DNA of 64,000 nt from Paludibacter sp963678465 (GCA_963678465.1 OY782858.1:1860001-1924000); one strand, 5' to 3'. Shown: positions 52,101-60,292, counted from the first letter of the stretch. A program made the numbers and translations. Notes: generated by a model from the letters alone, not told the origin.

Positions 52101-52253
52101 GGAGAACTGGACTCGCTGAAACGCTTCAAGGATGACGTAAAAGAAGTAGGAACGAACTACGAATGTGGTTTAAATATCAAAGGCTACAACGATATACGCG
52201 TAGGCGATATGATTGAAAGTTTTGAAGAAACCGAAGTAAAAAAGACCTTGTAA
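49131..52253 (+). CDS. infB: Translation initiation factor IF-2
   Basis: A 1040-residue protein. The ATG at 49131 is used because MSIRLSKACKDLNVGMTTA starts the conserved IF2-N domain; an in-frame GTG-like start 54 bases upstream adds nothing recognisable. A long charged linker (about 70-460) contains KEVKEVKEVNEVIEV repeats. The second IF2-N module lies near 480-540. The G domain starts with GHVDHGKT at residue 548, with DTPGHEAF and NKVD following. The C-terminal domains are intact. It delivers initiator tRNA. Third gene of the rimP-nusA-infB operon; a strong terminator follows. Confidence 0.96.
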   Translation: MSIRLSKACKDLNVGMTTAIEFLAKKGHKLSVDPNLKLSDDLHLLLAKEFNKDMALKMESERLSQERHLKEKAETVALEGYINTKPVEKPVEKPVIKPVEVLHTTLSKDQIPHIKSVGHIDLDALNKPAEPKIVQPKEEPKKEEAVKPEPKIEKTIEVKIEAKIETTAPILKEEMKEVKEVKEVNEVIEVKEVKEVIEVDKTPVEPTVDKKESIQTEQIQIEKPRLVLTKNDTVKPTQEQKPVENKTVETKTEETKPEEAVTATTDDNAEEEIFKIGFASIDKAPVVIGTIDLELLNQSTRPKPKTKEQKRKEREEKNRPVGETKKLVMPGDKKVIPAGSPESIAAKKKKRERFTNQKVDINRVEQPTTGTSGLAHPKKVNNTNNNASNAARPNKDRLKKPLKTVVNEEEVQKQIKETLARLASGNKKGKGAKYRRDKRDTVSARQHEQAQRERDEESVLKLTEFVTASELAVMMDVTVNQVIATCMSIGIMVSINQRLDAETINIVAEEFGFSTEFVSADVIEAIGEEEPDAEEDLAPRAPIVTVMGHVDHGKTSLLDYIRKTNVIAGEAGGITQHIGAYNVKLENGQRITFLDTPGHEAFTAMRARGAKVTDIAIIIVAADDNVMPQTTEAINHASAANVSMIFAINKVDKPGANPEKIKETLAQMNYLVEDWGGKYQSQDVSAKQGLGISELLEKVLLEAEMLDLKANPNKRAVGSVIESSLDKGRGYVSTILVQNGTLKVGDVVLAGISFGKIKAMFNERNQRITEVKPGEPALILGLNGAPQAGDNFNVMTSEHEAREIANKREQLQREQSIRTKKHFTLDELGRRIALGDFKELNIIVKGDVDGSVEALSDSLLKLSTENIQVNVIHKAVGAISDSDILLAAASNAIICGFQVRPTTSARKMADKEEIDVRLYSIIYDAIEEIKSAMEGMLSPEIKEEITATVEIREVFKITKVGTVAGCLVREGKIKRNNKIRIIRDGIVVYTGELDSLKRFKDDVKEVGTNYECGLNIKGYNDIRVGDMIESFEETEVKKTL

Positions 52254-52275
52254 TAAGTCAATTAAAATAACCATT

Positions 52276-52316
52276 AAGAATGCCGGATTCATAAACTGAA
52301 TCCGGCATTCTTTGTT
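52276..52316 (+). terminator. infB terminator
   Basis: AAGAATGCCGGATTCA (52276-52291) pairs perfectly with TGAATCCGGCATTCTT (52297-52312) over a 5-base loop, followed by T-rich sequence. Confidence 0.9.
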
Positions 52317-52362
52317 TTATACGCTAAAGATATTTTCAGCTATGTATCAAATTCCCGATACA

Positions 52363-52398
52363 AAAAACCACTCAATCCCAAAGGAATGAGTGGTTTTT
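52363..52398 (-). terminator. rplT terminator
   Basis: AAAAACCACTCA and TGAGTGGTTTTT form a 12-bp stem; the T run on the minus strand ends the infC-rpmI-rplT transcript. Confidence 0.85.
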
Positions 52399-52452
52399 CT
52401 ATCAATTGTATGTTTTTTATTGTTTCAATCCGGAAAAAATCCGATCGAATCT

Positions 52453-52803
52453 TTAAGCATTTTTTGCTTTAAGTACTATGGCTTTGAAAGCTTCAGGGTG
52501 ATTCATTGCTAAATCGGCCAACACTTTACGGTTCATTTCGATACCGGCTTTGTGTAAAGCTCCCATTAACTTAGAATATGACATTCCTTCCAAACGTGCA
52601 GCAGCATTGATACGCTGAATCCACAAAGCGCGGAAGCTACGTTTTTTGTTCTTACGGTCGCGATAAGCATATTGCAACCCTTTTTCCCAAGTATTCTTGG
52701 CTACTGTCCAAACATTACGACGACCGCCATAATAACCTCTGGTAAGGCTTAAAATTCTTTTTCTTCTTTTACGTGAAGCAACGTGGTTTACTGATCTTGG
52801 CAT
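52453..52803 (-). CDS. rplT: 50S ribosomal protein L20
   Basis: A 116-residue basic protein of normal length with the L20 signature RSVNHVASRKRRKRILSL and YAYRDRKNKKRSFRALWIQRINAA. It binds 23S rRNA early in assembly and in many bacteria represses its own operon. Last gene of infC-rpmI-rplT. Confidence 0.97.
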   Translation of the reverse strand: MPRSVNHVASRKRRKRILSLTRGYYGGRRNVWTVAKNTWEKGLQYAYRDRKNKKRSFRALWIQRINAAARLEGMSYSKLMGALHKAGIEMNRKVLADLAMNHPEAFKAIVLKAKNA

Positions 52804-52911
52804 AATTAAAATGATTTGTGAATGTTAGCGTCGTACTTTCGTGCGAACTTGAAGCTAAAGCACTCTGATTTTTGACTAAGAAAAATGTGATTAAATGTAT
52901 AACTTCAACTA

Positions 52912-53109
52912 CTATTTCAAACAAAGCATTTCTTTAACGTTAGTCAAATCTGTCTTGCATACAAGTGCAGAATGAGTTAAGTTACGTTTTTGCTTTGTTG
53001 TTTTTTTAGTCAAAATGTGACTTTTAAAAGCATGTTTTCTTTTGATCTTTCCTGATCCGGTAAGGGTGAACCTTTTTTTGGCACCGGAGTTAGTTTTCAT
53101 TTTTGGCAT
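52912..53109 (-). CDS. rpmI: 50S ribosomal protein L35
   Basis: A 65-residue basic protein starting MPKMKTNSGAKKRF and carrying the KRKHAFKSHIL block of L35. It lies between infC (35 bases upstream) and rplT (108 bases downstream), the usual order. Confidence 0.97.
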   Translation of the reverse strand: MPKMKTNSGAKKRFTLTGSGKIKRKHAFKSHILTKKTTKQKRNLTHSALVCKTDLTNVKEMLCLK

Positions 53110-53144
53110 TGTTACTATATTTAATTTATATAAAAAATCCTTTG

Positions 53145-53702
53145 TTATTTCGTTTTTTTAGGAGAGAACATAATTATCATTCTCTTACCTTCGAGTTGTG
53201 GTAGCTGATCTACTTTTGCATAATCCTCCAAATCGTTGGCAAAACGTGCTAAAAGCACTTCACCCTGATCTTTAAACAGGATTGAACGTCCTTTAAAGAA
53301 TACGTAAGCCTTCACTTTACAACCTTCTTTTAAGAACTCCTGCGCATGTTTCAACTTAAAGTTGTAATCATGTTCATCGGTTTGAGGTCCGAACCTGATT
53401 TCTTTCAGAATTACTTTGGTCGATTTTGCTTTTGCCTCTTTTTCGCGTTTCTTTTGATTATACAAAAATTTCTGATAATCAACAATTTTACAAACAGGTG
53501 GCACCGCATTTGGCGAAATTTCTACCAAATCCAATTCTAATTGATCAGCAATTCGCATAGCTTCATCGAATGTGAAAATGCCCTGTTCAACGTTGTCTCC
53601 TACCAAACGTACTTCTTTAAGCCCCTTGATTTTTTCGTTTATTCTGTTGGGTTGTTCTTTTTCTCTACCCCTTTGAGGCCTGATGGTTAATTGCTTAGCT
53701 AT
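53145..53702 (-). CDS. infC: Translation initiation factor IF-3, likely AUA start
   Basis: IF-3 with N-domain (INEKIKGLKEVRLVGDNVEQGIFTFDEAMRIADQLELDLVEISP) and C-domain (KEIRFGPQTDEHDYNFKLKHAQEFL), about 186 residues. No ATG, GTG or TTG sits at a sensible position. ATA at 53702 follows a strong Shine-Dalgarno, while an in-frame ATG 33 codons upstream would precede the -7 box at 53763-53770 and so is not transcribed from it. Non-AUG starts such as AUU are known for infC elsewhere and allow IF-3 to repress itself, since IF-3 rejects such codons. Start confidence is moderate; gene identity is certain. The usual upstream neighbour thrS is 8 kb away. Confidence 0.88.
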   Translation of the reverse strand: MAKQLTIRPQRGREKEQPNRINEKIKGLKEVRLVGDNVEQGIFTFDEAMRIADQLELDLVEISPNAVPPVCKIVDYQKFLYNQKKREKEAKAKSTKVILKEIRFGPQTDEHDYNFKLKHAQEFLKEGCKVKAYVFFKGRSILFKDQGEVLLARFANDLEDYAKVDQLPQLEGKRMIIMFSPKKTK

Positions 53703-53719
53703 TGTTTGTTTCCTCCCTA
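53700..53719 (-). promoter_or_regulatory. Strong Shine-Dalgarno and AUA start of infC
   Basis: On the minus strand AGGGAGGA (53718-53711) precedes ATA (53702-53700) by 8 bases. Such strong Shine-Dalgarno sequences are absent from the other genes inspected here, which makes this site deliberate-looking. Confidence 0.65.
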
Positions 53720-53762
53720 AATTAAATTGTGAATTAAAAGCTGTTTTGCATTTTTGAGCGCG

Positions 53763-53770
53763 CAAATATA
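53763..53770 (-). promoter_or_regulatory. infC -7 box (TATATTTG)
   Basis: TATATTTG on the minus strand predicts a transcription start near 53757 and a leader of about 55 bases before the ATA codon. The -33 element is not clear. Confidence 0.5.
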
Positions 53771-53851
53771 ATACATTTTTTCGGATTACACACTCTGTCA
53801 CTCAAATTATTATAAAAATTGGAGCAAAATATTTTTAATCCCCGAAAACTC

Positions 53852-53882
53852 TTGTGTTTGTGCAAAAAAAAGAGTACTTTTG
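53852..53882 (+). promoter_or_regulatory. rplY promoter (TTG-N20-TACTTTTG)
   Basis: TTG at 53852-53854 and TACTTTTG at 53875-53882; the ATG follows at 53982, so the leader is about 93 bases. Confidence 0.55.
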
Positions 53883-53981
53883 CTGCACTTTTTTGAAAAA
53901 GAAAGTGTGATGGGAAATTAAGCGACTGATCACTTAATAACAAACGCTTAAATTTTGAGTAACACAAATTATTTTAAACGA

Positions 53982-54566
53982 ATGAAAACATTTGAATTAA
54001 AAGGTAAAGTGAGAACTGACCTTGGAAAAAAAGCTTCGAAAGCTGAACGCGTATCAGAAAATGTACCATGTGTACTTTACGGTGGTGCCGAAAACGTTCA
54101 CTTCACTGCAACTGCAAGTGATTTACGTAAATTGATCTATTCTCCTGATGTATTTGTTGTACAGTTGGACATAGATGGAAAGAAATGCAATTCTATTATG
54201 AAAGCACTTCAGTTCCACCCTGTAACCGACAGAGCATTACATATCGACTTCTTACAAGTTACGGAAGACAAACCAGTTGTTGTTGAAATTCCGGTTAAGC
54301 TCGAAGGATTGGCTGAAGGTGTGAAAGCCGGGGGTAAATTAGCACTCGAAATGCGCAAACTGAAAGTTAAAGGTCTTTACAATAAAATCCCTGAAAACAT
54401 TGTTATCGATGTAACCAGCTTAGGTTTAGGAAAATCGATTCAGGTAGGTAATGTAACTGCTGAAAATCTTGAAATTTTGAATGCTAAAAACGCCGTTGTT
54501 GCACAAGTTAAATTAACAAGAGCTGCCCGTGGTGCTGCTGCTACTGCCGCTGCAAGCAAAAAATAA
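53982..54566 (+). CDS. rplY: 50S ribosomal protein L25 / Ctc
   Basis: A 194-residue protein starting MKTFELKGKVRTDLGKK; an in-frame upstream start is less likely because the L25 domain begins here. The N-terminal domain binds 5S rRNA (VPCVLYGGAENVHF, KALQFHPVTDRALHIDFLQV) and the C-terminal TL5/Ctc-type beta domain follows (VEIPVKLEGLAEGVKAGG). The tail is Ala-rich. pth follows after 8 bases, a conserved pairing. Confidence 0.93.
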   Translation: MKTFELKGKVRTDLGKKASKAERVSENVPCVLYGGAENVHFTATASDLRKLIYSPDVFVVQLDIDGKKCNSIMKALQFHPVTDRALHIDFLQVTEDKPVVVEIPVKLEGLAEGVKAGGKLALEMRKLKVKGLYNKIPENIVIDVTSLGLGKSIQVGNVTAENLEILNAKNAVVAQVKLTRAARGAAATAAASKK

Positions 54567-54574
54567 TTTTTCGA

Positions 54575-55138
54575 ATGAAATACTTAATTGTAGGATTGGG
54601 TAATATCGGTAACGAATACCATAACACCCGCCACAACGTAGGATTTACAATATTGGACGCTTTTGCTAAGGCGTCCAATGTTTTTTTTAGCGAAAACCGT
54701 TACGGAGCTACCTGTGAAGTAAAATTGAAAGGTCGTACGCTTATTTTGCTAAAACCGTCGACATTTATGAACCTGAGCGGGAACGCGCTTCGCTACTGGA
54801 TGCAAAAGGAAAAAATCGAAATCGAAAACGTTTTAGTGGTGGTGGACGATATAGCCCTGCCTTTCGGAACTTTGCGACTGAAACCGCAAGGATCGGATGC
54901 CGGTCATAACGGACTGAAAAATATTCAGGAAATACTTGGACATAACAATTATGCCCGATTGCGATTTGGCATTGGCAATGATTTCGCCAAAGGCCGGCAA
55001 GTAGAATATGTACTTGGCAAATGGACCGAGGAGCAAACTGCTGCCCTATCTGAACGTGCCGACCGCTGCATCGAGATAATTCAGAGCTTTTGCCTGGCTG
55101 GTATGCAGCTCACAATGACTCAATTCAACGGCAAGTAG
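54575..55138 (+). CDS. pth: Peptidyl-tRNA hydrolase
   Basis: A 187-residue enzyme. Motifs VGLGNIGNEYHNTRHNVGF (catalytic His in the RHN segment), PSTFMNLSGNAL, VVDDIALPFGTLRLKPQGSDAGHNGLKNI are complete. It recycles peptidyl-tRNA released from ribosomes. It lies eight bases after rplY. Confidence 0.96.
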   Translation: MKYLIVGLGNIGNEYHNTRHNVGFTILDAFAKASNVFFSENRYGATCEVKLKGRTLILLKPSTFMNLSGNALRYWMQKEKIEIENVLVVVDDIALPFGTLRLKPQGSDAGHNGLKNIQEILGHNNYARLRFGIGNDFAKGRQVEYVLGKWTEEQTAALSERADRCIEIIQSFCLAGMQLTMTQFNGK

Positions 55139-55285
55139 AGACAATTGATAATTGACAGTTGATAATTGATAGTTGACAGTTGATAATTGACAATTAATAG
55201 TTTAAAATCAGCAATATATTTTTACTATCACCTTGGCTTATTGGCAAATTGACTTATTGGCACATTAGCATATTAGCATATTAAA
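55139..55285. repeat. ATTGATAATTGACAG and TTAGCATATTAGCA word repeats
   Basis: About 60 bases of TTGATAATTGA/CAGTTGATAATTGA words (55142-55200) and a second block GGCTTATTGGCAAATTGACTT, TAGCATATTAGC (55232-55285) fill the gap between pth and the S4-domain gene. No open frame of note lies inside. Confidence 0.7.
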
Positions 55286-55288
55286 TTT

Positions 55289-55714
55289 ATGAAAACAGAA
55301 GTACGCATAGATAAATGGTTGTGGGCAGTTCGTTTGTTTAAAACGCGCACCCTGGCTGCCGAAGCCTGTAAAAAGGGAAAAGTAATCATACAAAACGTTC
55401 AGGTAAAACCTTCGCGCAATGTGAAGGTTGGCGACGTGGTATGCATCAAGCGAAACCCTATTCTCTTTTCGTTTAAAGTAATTGCGTTGGCCGAAAACAG
55501 GATGAATGCCAAGCTGGTTGCAGGATTTATGGAAAACGTAACCACAGCCGATCAGCTTGAACTTATAGAACTGGCTAAACTTGCCGGACAATCAGGGCGT
55601 GACCGTGGCACTGGCCGACCGACTAAAAAAGAACGGCGCGACATTGAGGAATTCACTGAACCGATATTTATGGACGATGATGGTGATTGGGATTTTGAGA
55701 CGACTACCCCATAA
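55289..55714 (+). CDS. S4-domain RNA-binding protein (Hsp15-like)
   Basis: A 141-residue protein. The S4 domain is at the start (RIDKWLWAVRLFKTRTLAAEACKKGKVIIQN), followed by a basic/acidic tail. Hsp15/HslR binds 50S subunits carrying nascent chains after stress. Its position beside pth and rplY fits a ribosome-rescue neighbourhood. Confidence 0.88.
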   Translation: MKTEVRIDKWLWAVRLFKTRTLAAEACKKGKVIIQNVQVKPSRNVKVGDVVCIKRNPILFSFKVIALAENRMNAKLVAGFMENVTTADQLELIELAKLAGQSGRDRGTGRPTKKERRDIEEFTEPIFMDDDGDWDFETTTP

Positions 55715-55818
55715 AAACAGACAGCCATATAGCTCAGTTTATTCATTCTTTTTTTGCTTATCCAAACTACAAAACTGACTTAGTTCTATTTCAGGAGCTA
55801 AGCGTAAAATTTAAACTT

Positions 55819-56367
55819 ATGTTTATTGCCCACAAACTTAAAAAAGAAAATATCTGCGAATACCTTTTGTACATGTGGCAGATAGAAGATTTAATCCGCG
55901 CATTCGATTTAAATATCGACACTATCAACGATCGGATTATTTCAACTTATCCGGTGAAAGATGAAGCTGAACGAAAATCGCTTTACGAATGGTACGAAAG
56001 CCTCGTTGAAATGATGCGACTTGAAAACATTCAGGAAAAAGGTCATTTGCAACTCAATAAAAATATAATTATTGATCTGAACGATTTTCATCATCTTGTC
56101 ATAAAATCAGGTCAGGTTCCGGCCTATAACGCCAAATTCTTTCATGTGCTTCCTTTTATCAGTCAACTTCGCACGAAAGGCGAAGTCGGATTGAGCGACA
56201 TTGAACTTTGCTTTAATTTTATGTATGGCATCATGGTACTTCGCATGAAAAAAGCAGAAATTTCTCCCGAAACACTTCAAACGCAAACCGAGATAAGTAA
56301 ATTTCTGGTGCTGCTTGCCCGTAATTTTCAGTTATACAAAAACGGTGAGCTTGATCTTGAATCGTAG
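55819..56367 (+). CDS. DUF4924 family protein
   Basis: A 182-residue, mostly helical protein matching the Bacteroidota-specific DUF4924 type: KKENICEYLLYMWQIEDLIRAF near the start and GLSDIELCFNFMYGIMVLRMKK near the end. No signal peptide or catalytic motif. Function unknown. It stands alone between the S4 gene and the rfb genes. Confidence 0.8.
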   Translation: MFIAHKLKKENICEYLLYMWQIEDLIRAFDLNIDTINDRIISTYPVKDEAERKSLYEWYESLVEMMRLENIQEKGHLQLNKNIIIDLNDFHHLVIKSGQVPAYNAKFFHVLPFISQLRTKGEVGLSDIELCFNFMYGIMVLRMKKAEISPETLQTQTEISKFLVLLARNFQLYKNGELDLES

Positions 56368-56469
56368 ATTTCAAAAGACTGAAGTTTTTATATTTTTAAG
56401 TTTCAGAAAAAAAGCGTATTTTTGAAGCGTTGTTTTACATGAAACATTCATCCTAAAAACTATATAAAA

Positions 56470-57342
56470 ATGAAAGGTATTGTTCTCGCCGGGGGATCCG
56501 GTACTCGTTTATATCCTGTCACTAAAAGTATCTCAAAACAAATCATTCCGGTTTACGATAAACCGATGATATATTACCCTTTATCCGTTTTAATGCTTGC
56601 CGGCATTAAAGAAATCCTGATCATTTCTACGCCACAGGACATACATTTGTATGAAAATCTGCTTGGAAATGGCGATGATTTAGGCATCAAGCTCGTTTAC
56701 GCCATACAACCCTCGCCCGATGGACTGGCTCAGGCCTTTATCATTGGTGAAGAATTTATTGGCGACGATAGCGTTTGTATGGTACTTGGCGACAATATTT
56801 TCTACGGATTTGATTTTACACGTACTCTCCGCGAAGCAGCCCAACTCAAAGATGGCGCAACTGTTTTCGGGTATTATGTAAACGATCCCGAACGTTACGG
56901 CGTTGCCGAATTTGATGCGAACGGCAAAGTACTCAGCCTCGAAGAAAAGCCACTTCAACCAAAATCTAATTATGCTGTAACAGGTTTGTATTTTTACAGC
57001 AACGATGTGATAAAAAAATCGAAAGGCCTGAAGCCATCGAAACGTGGTGAGCTTGAAATCACAGACCTTAACCGTTTGTACCTTGAAGAAGAACGCTTAA
57101 GTCTGAAAATGATGGGACGCGGCATGGCATGGCTCGATACTGGCACGCACGACAGTTTGCTTGAAGCTTCAAACTTTATTGCGACCATCGAAAACCGCCA
57201 GGGATTGAAAATTGCCTGCCTGGAAGAAATTGCTTTCCGCAACGGATATATCAATAAAGAACAACTGCTGAAATTAGCCGAACCACTGAAAAAGAATCAT
57301 TACGGCGAATACCTTATAAAAATTGCCAACGAAGTAAATTAG
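56470..57342 (+). CDS. rfbA: Glucose-1-phosphate thymidylyltransferase
   Basis: A 290-residue nucleotidyltransferase. GGSGTRLYPVTKSISKQIIPVYDKPMIYYPLS is the nucleotide-binding start, LGDNIFYG is the metal/sugar site, and EEKP and the C-terminal helices are as in RmlA. First step of dTDP-L-rhamnose synthesis for surface polysaccharide. rfbC follows after six bases. Confidence 0.96.
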   Translation: MKGIVLAGGSGTRLYPVTKSISKQIIPVYDKPMIYYPLSVLMLAGIKEILIISTPQDIHLYENLLGNGDDLGIKLVYAIQPSPDGLAQAFIIGEEFIGDDSVCMVLGDNIFYGFDFTRTLREAAQLKDGATVFGYYVNDPERYGVAEFDANGKVLSLEEKPLQPKSNYAVTGLYFYSNDVIKKSKGLKPSKRGELEITDLNRLYLEEERLSLKMMGRGMAWLDTGTHDSLLEASNFIATIENRQGLKIACLEEIAFRNGYINKEQLLKLAEPLKKNHYGEYLIKIANEVN

Positions 57343-57348
57343 TATTGA

Positions 57349-57897
57349 ATGGAAATTATAAAAACTCCGATTGAGGATTTAATCATTATAAAACCCCGCG
57401 TATTCGAGGATGCGCGTGGTTTCTTTTTTGAATCGTACAGCGAATTAAAATTCAACGAAGCCGGCATCAACATTAAATTCTGCCAGGACAATCAATCAAA
57501 ATCAGCTTACGGTGTGATACGTGGCCTGCATTATCAACTCCAACCACACAGCCAATCGAAGCTTGTGTCGGTCATCAAAGGAGCTGTTTGGGATGTGGCC
57601 GTAGACCTGAGAGCCTCCTCTCCCACTTTCGGACAATGGTACGGAGTTGAACTCACCGAAGAAAATCACTTGCAGTTTCTTGTTCCGCAAGGATTTGCAC
57701 ACGGGTTTTCTGTTCTGAGCGAAACAGCCATTTTCTCGTACAAATGTGATGATTTTTACAATCCTGCTTTAGAAAGAGGTATTATGTACAATGATCCCGC
57801 TTTGAATATCGATTGGAAAATTCCGGCTGACAAAGCCCTTATTTCGGAGAAAGATACTAAACATCCCTTATTTATTCATGCCGAAAAAAACTTCTGA
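57349..57897 (+). CDS. rfbC: dTDP-4-dehydrorhamnose 3,5-epimerase
   Basis: A 182-residue cupin. PRVFEDARGFFFESY and the catalytic histidine motif RGLHYQLQ (about 62) are complete, with the catalytic tyrosine in the FSYKCDDFYNP region. It lies between rfbA and rfbD, with rfbD four bases on. Confidence 0.96.
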   Translation: MEIIKTPIEDLIIIKPRVFEDARGFFFESYSELKFNEAGINIKFCQDNQSKSAYGVIRGLHYQLQPHSQSKLVSVIKGAVWDVAVDLRASSPTFGQWYGVELTEENHLQFLVPQGFAHGFSVLSETAIFSYKCDDFYNPALERGIMYNDPALNIDWKIPADKALISEKDTKHPLFIHAEKNF

Positions 57898-57901
57898 ACA
57901 A

Positions 57902-58759
57902 ATGAATATTCTAATCACAGGAAGCAAAGGACAACTCGGAAACGAAATGCAGTTGGCGGCTGTTCGTTATCCACAGTTTAATTACATTTTTACTGATATC
58001 GACGAACTTGATATTTGCGACAAAGCCGCACTTGGAGCTTTTGTAAAAGCAAATGCTGTGGATGTAATTGTGAACTGCGCGGCGTATACGGCTGTAGATA
58101 AAGCAGAGGATGATGTGGATTTGTGCTACAAAATCAACCGTGATGCTGTGGAAAACATAGCGCTCGTTGCTTCAGCCAATGGATTGAAAGTGATCCATAT
58201 ATCGACTGATTATGTTTTTGATGGTACCAACTACATGCCATACACCGAAGACCAGGCTGTTTGCCCTACCAGTGTTTATGGAAAATCGAAATTAGCCGGC
58301 GAAGAAGTGCTGACTGCCAACCTCAAAAACGCTGTTATTATCCGTACCTCATGGCTTTATTCATCGTTTGGAAATAACTTTGTAAAAACGATGATCAAAC
58401 TCGGAACAGAGCGCGATGCATTGAACGTAATTTTCGATCAGGTAGGAACGCCCACTTATGCAGCAGACTTAGCAGAGGCTATACTTCAAATAGTAAGCGC
58501 CGAATCGTTTGTGCCGGGCATTTATCACTTCTCCGACGAAGGCGTGTGCAGTTGGTACGACTTTACAAAAACAATTCACCGCCTCAGCGGTATCACTTGC
58601 AACGTGCAACCCATCGAGAGCAAAGATTATCCTACACGTACTCCACGCCCCCATTACAGCGTACTGAACAAGTCAAAAATAAAATCGACCTACAACATTC
58701 TGATTCCACACTGGGAGGAAAGTTTGATAAAATGTATTGAAGTACTTAGTGCTAAGTAA
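57902..58759 (+). CDS. rfbD: dTDP-4-dehydrorhamnose reductase
   Basis: A 285-residue NADPH enzyme. The ATG at 57902 starts MNILITGSKGQLGNEM, so the earlier in-frame ATG inside rfbC is not used. The YGKSKLAGE motif carries the catalytic Tyr and Lys. rfbB (the 4,6-dehydratase) is not in this cluster and is presumably elsewhere. A terminator closes the operon. Confidence 0.95.
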   Translation: MNILITGSKGQLGNEMQLAAVRYPQFNYIFTDIDELDICDKAALGAFVKANAVDVIVNCAAYTAVDKAEDDVDLCYKINRDAVENIALVASANGLKVIHISTDYVFDGTNYMPYTEDQAVCPTSVYGKSKLAGEEVLTANLKNAVIIRTSWLYSSFGNNFVKTMIKLGTERDALNVIFDQVGTPTYAADLAEAILQIVSAESFVPGIYHFSDEGVCSWYDFTKTIHRLSGITCNVQPIESKDYPTRTPRPHYSVLNKSKIKSTYNILIPHWEESLIKCIEVLSAK

Positions 58760-58764
58760 ACACA

Positions 58765-58801
58765 AAAGCGCGAACCGGGGAATCAATCCGATTCGCGCTT
58801 T
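58765..58801. terminator. Terminator after rfbD
   Basis: AAAGCGCGAA (58765-58774) pairs with TTCGCGCTTT (58792-58801), with inner CCG/CGG-type pairing; it lies between convergent rfbD and creD. Confidence 0.8.
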
Positions 58802-58869
58802 ATATTGCTAATTTATTTGTCTGAATTAAACTCCCAATACAATACTAGAATCAATATTCAGTTTTTTAT

Positions 58870-60213
58870 TTATTTCGCTTCATCACTTTCTGTACTTTCA
58901 GCTTCTATAGGTTTGTACCAGCTTATTTTGCGCGATACAAACATTATGATTCCCAAAATAACGAACAAACCTATACTTCCGGCCAACAATGCAATATCCT
59001 CGAGTTGCAACACCACATAAAGGAAAACATACAATGCTGCAAGGATAGTTGCAAGAATAGCTGTCTGCGTTTTGTTTTTGAAAATACTGTTGGCATAAAC
59101 GGCAATTAAGGTTATAGTGGCAAAACTTGCTATCAGATAAGCAATTGCAAAGTTCAGTTGCTCCGAAATTGACAAAAGTAAACTGTAAAAAAGCACCAAC
59201 GCTAAACCCACCAATAGGTATTGAACTGGATGAATCTTTTTGCGCGTAATAACTTCGACAAAGAAAAACACAACAAAAGTAAGTGCAATAAACATGATAG
59301 AATATTTCGCCGAACGCATATTTTGCTGATAATGATCCACCGGATCGACAAGATTTACGCCAAACGATGTATCAGCAAACGATTTTGCTTCATTGTCGCT
59401 CCAACATTCAGGAATGTTCCGATTGAAATGCAACACATTCCATTTAGCATTAAAACCACTGTCGTTCAACGTATATTCCGGCGAAAAGCTGCCAATAAAA
59501 CCGGGCGATTTCCACGATCCGTATACCTGCACCTGTGTGGTTTTTCCCGAAGGCACAAAATTGATATCGCCCGATCCGTTCAGTTTCAAGCTGCAACTAA
59601 ATGCGACTCCTTTATCGCTCCATAAAGTTTCTGTATTTTTAAGCAATATAATCAGCCCTTGTCCTATAGCATCGTCAACGCCACCTGCTTCGGCCACAAA
59701 AGCTGTATTATTCATCCTGAATTTCAAATCATTAGAAATACCCCGCAAATCACTAATTCCTATGCGCACATGGGCCTCATTCCACATTGCTTCAGCATTT
59801 GCAGGCAAAAATGCTTGCGGATTTTTGAAATTGCCATTCATTTCAATGTCGCTCTTGTACAAAATCGATTTATAAATACCGTAATGTCTTTCCTCGGGCG
59901 TGAGTTTTGTGTTGATCTTCAATTGTTCGGACGCGAGGAATAATTGATGCTTTTCAATGATCAGGTTTTTATCCTTATCAACACTTTTTATCTGATAAGG
60001 AATCACCAGGAATGGCCCGTTTACAGTTTGTGCATTGCTCCATTTGTCGTTGATCTTGGCAACTGTTGCTATGCTTCGCTGCTGACGCTCAAAAATAAGA
60101 CTTTCGATCATAGCGCCGGGAATCAATAGTAAAATTGTAAGAATTCCGATAACTACAGCTTTCCATGTGGCTGACTGGCTGAATCTCTCAACCTTTTGAA
60201 TGCTTTTTTCCAT
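58870..60213 (-). CDS. creD: Cell-envelope integrity protein CreD
   Basis: A 447-residue inner-membrane protein. The ATG at 60213 (MEKSIQKVERFSQSATWK) is preferred over an in-frame start 20 codons upstream, which would overlap the operator-like site. One N-terminal helix (VVIGILTILLLIPGAMIESLI), a large periplasmic domain (about 40-320) and five C-terminal helices (from SIMFIALTFVVFFFVEVI on) are as in CreD. Its role is in envelope integrity and beta-lactam response in other bacteria. It lies 79 bases after the HTH gene of the same operon. Confidence 0.9.
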   Translation of the reverse strand: MEKSIQKVERFSQSATWKAVVIGILTILLLIPGAMIESLIFERQQRSIATVAKINDKWSNAQTVNGPFLVIPYQIKSVDKDKNLIIEKHQLFLASEQLKINTKLTPEERHYGIYKSILYKSDIEMNGNFKNPQAFLPANAEAMWNEAHVRIGISDLRGISNDLKFRMNNTAFVAEAGGVDDAIGQGLIILLKNTETLWSDKGVAFSCSLKLNGSGDINFVPSGKTTQVQVYGSWKSPGFIGSFSPEYTLNDSGFNAKWNVLHFNRNIPECWSDNEAKSFADTSFGVNLVDPVDHYQQNMRSAKYSIMFIALTFVVFFFVEVITRKKIHPVQYLLVGLALVLFYSLLLSISEQLNFAIAYLIASFATITLIAVYANSIFKNKTQTAILATILAALYVFLYVVLQLEDIALLAGSIGLFVILGIIMFVSRKISWYKPIEAESTESDEAK

Positions 60214-60253
60214 AATTCTGAATTGTTTTTTTGAATAAATAAAATATATAATT

Positions 60254-60275
60254 AAAAGTACTTTGAATTTCAAAG
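60254..60275. promoter_or_regulatory. Operator-like palindrome copy 2, before creD
   Basis: AAAAGTACTTTGAA is followed by CAAAG: an inverted CTTTG-N5-CAAAG. It matches the copy at 61198-61219 at 20 of 22 positions and lies 41 bases upstream of creD. Confidence 0.6.
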
Positions 60276-60292
60276 CATATAAATAAAAAAAA

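Noticed and set aside
53145..53801. ATG at 53801 as the infC start
   Set aside because: It lies upstream of the only -7 box, and the 33 added residues are not IF-3-like; the Shine-Dalgarno points to 53702.
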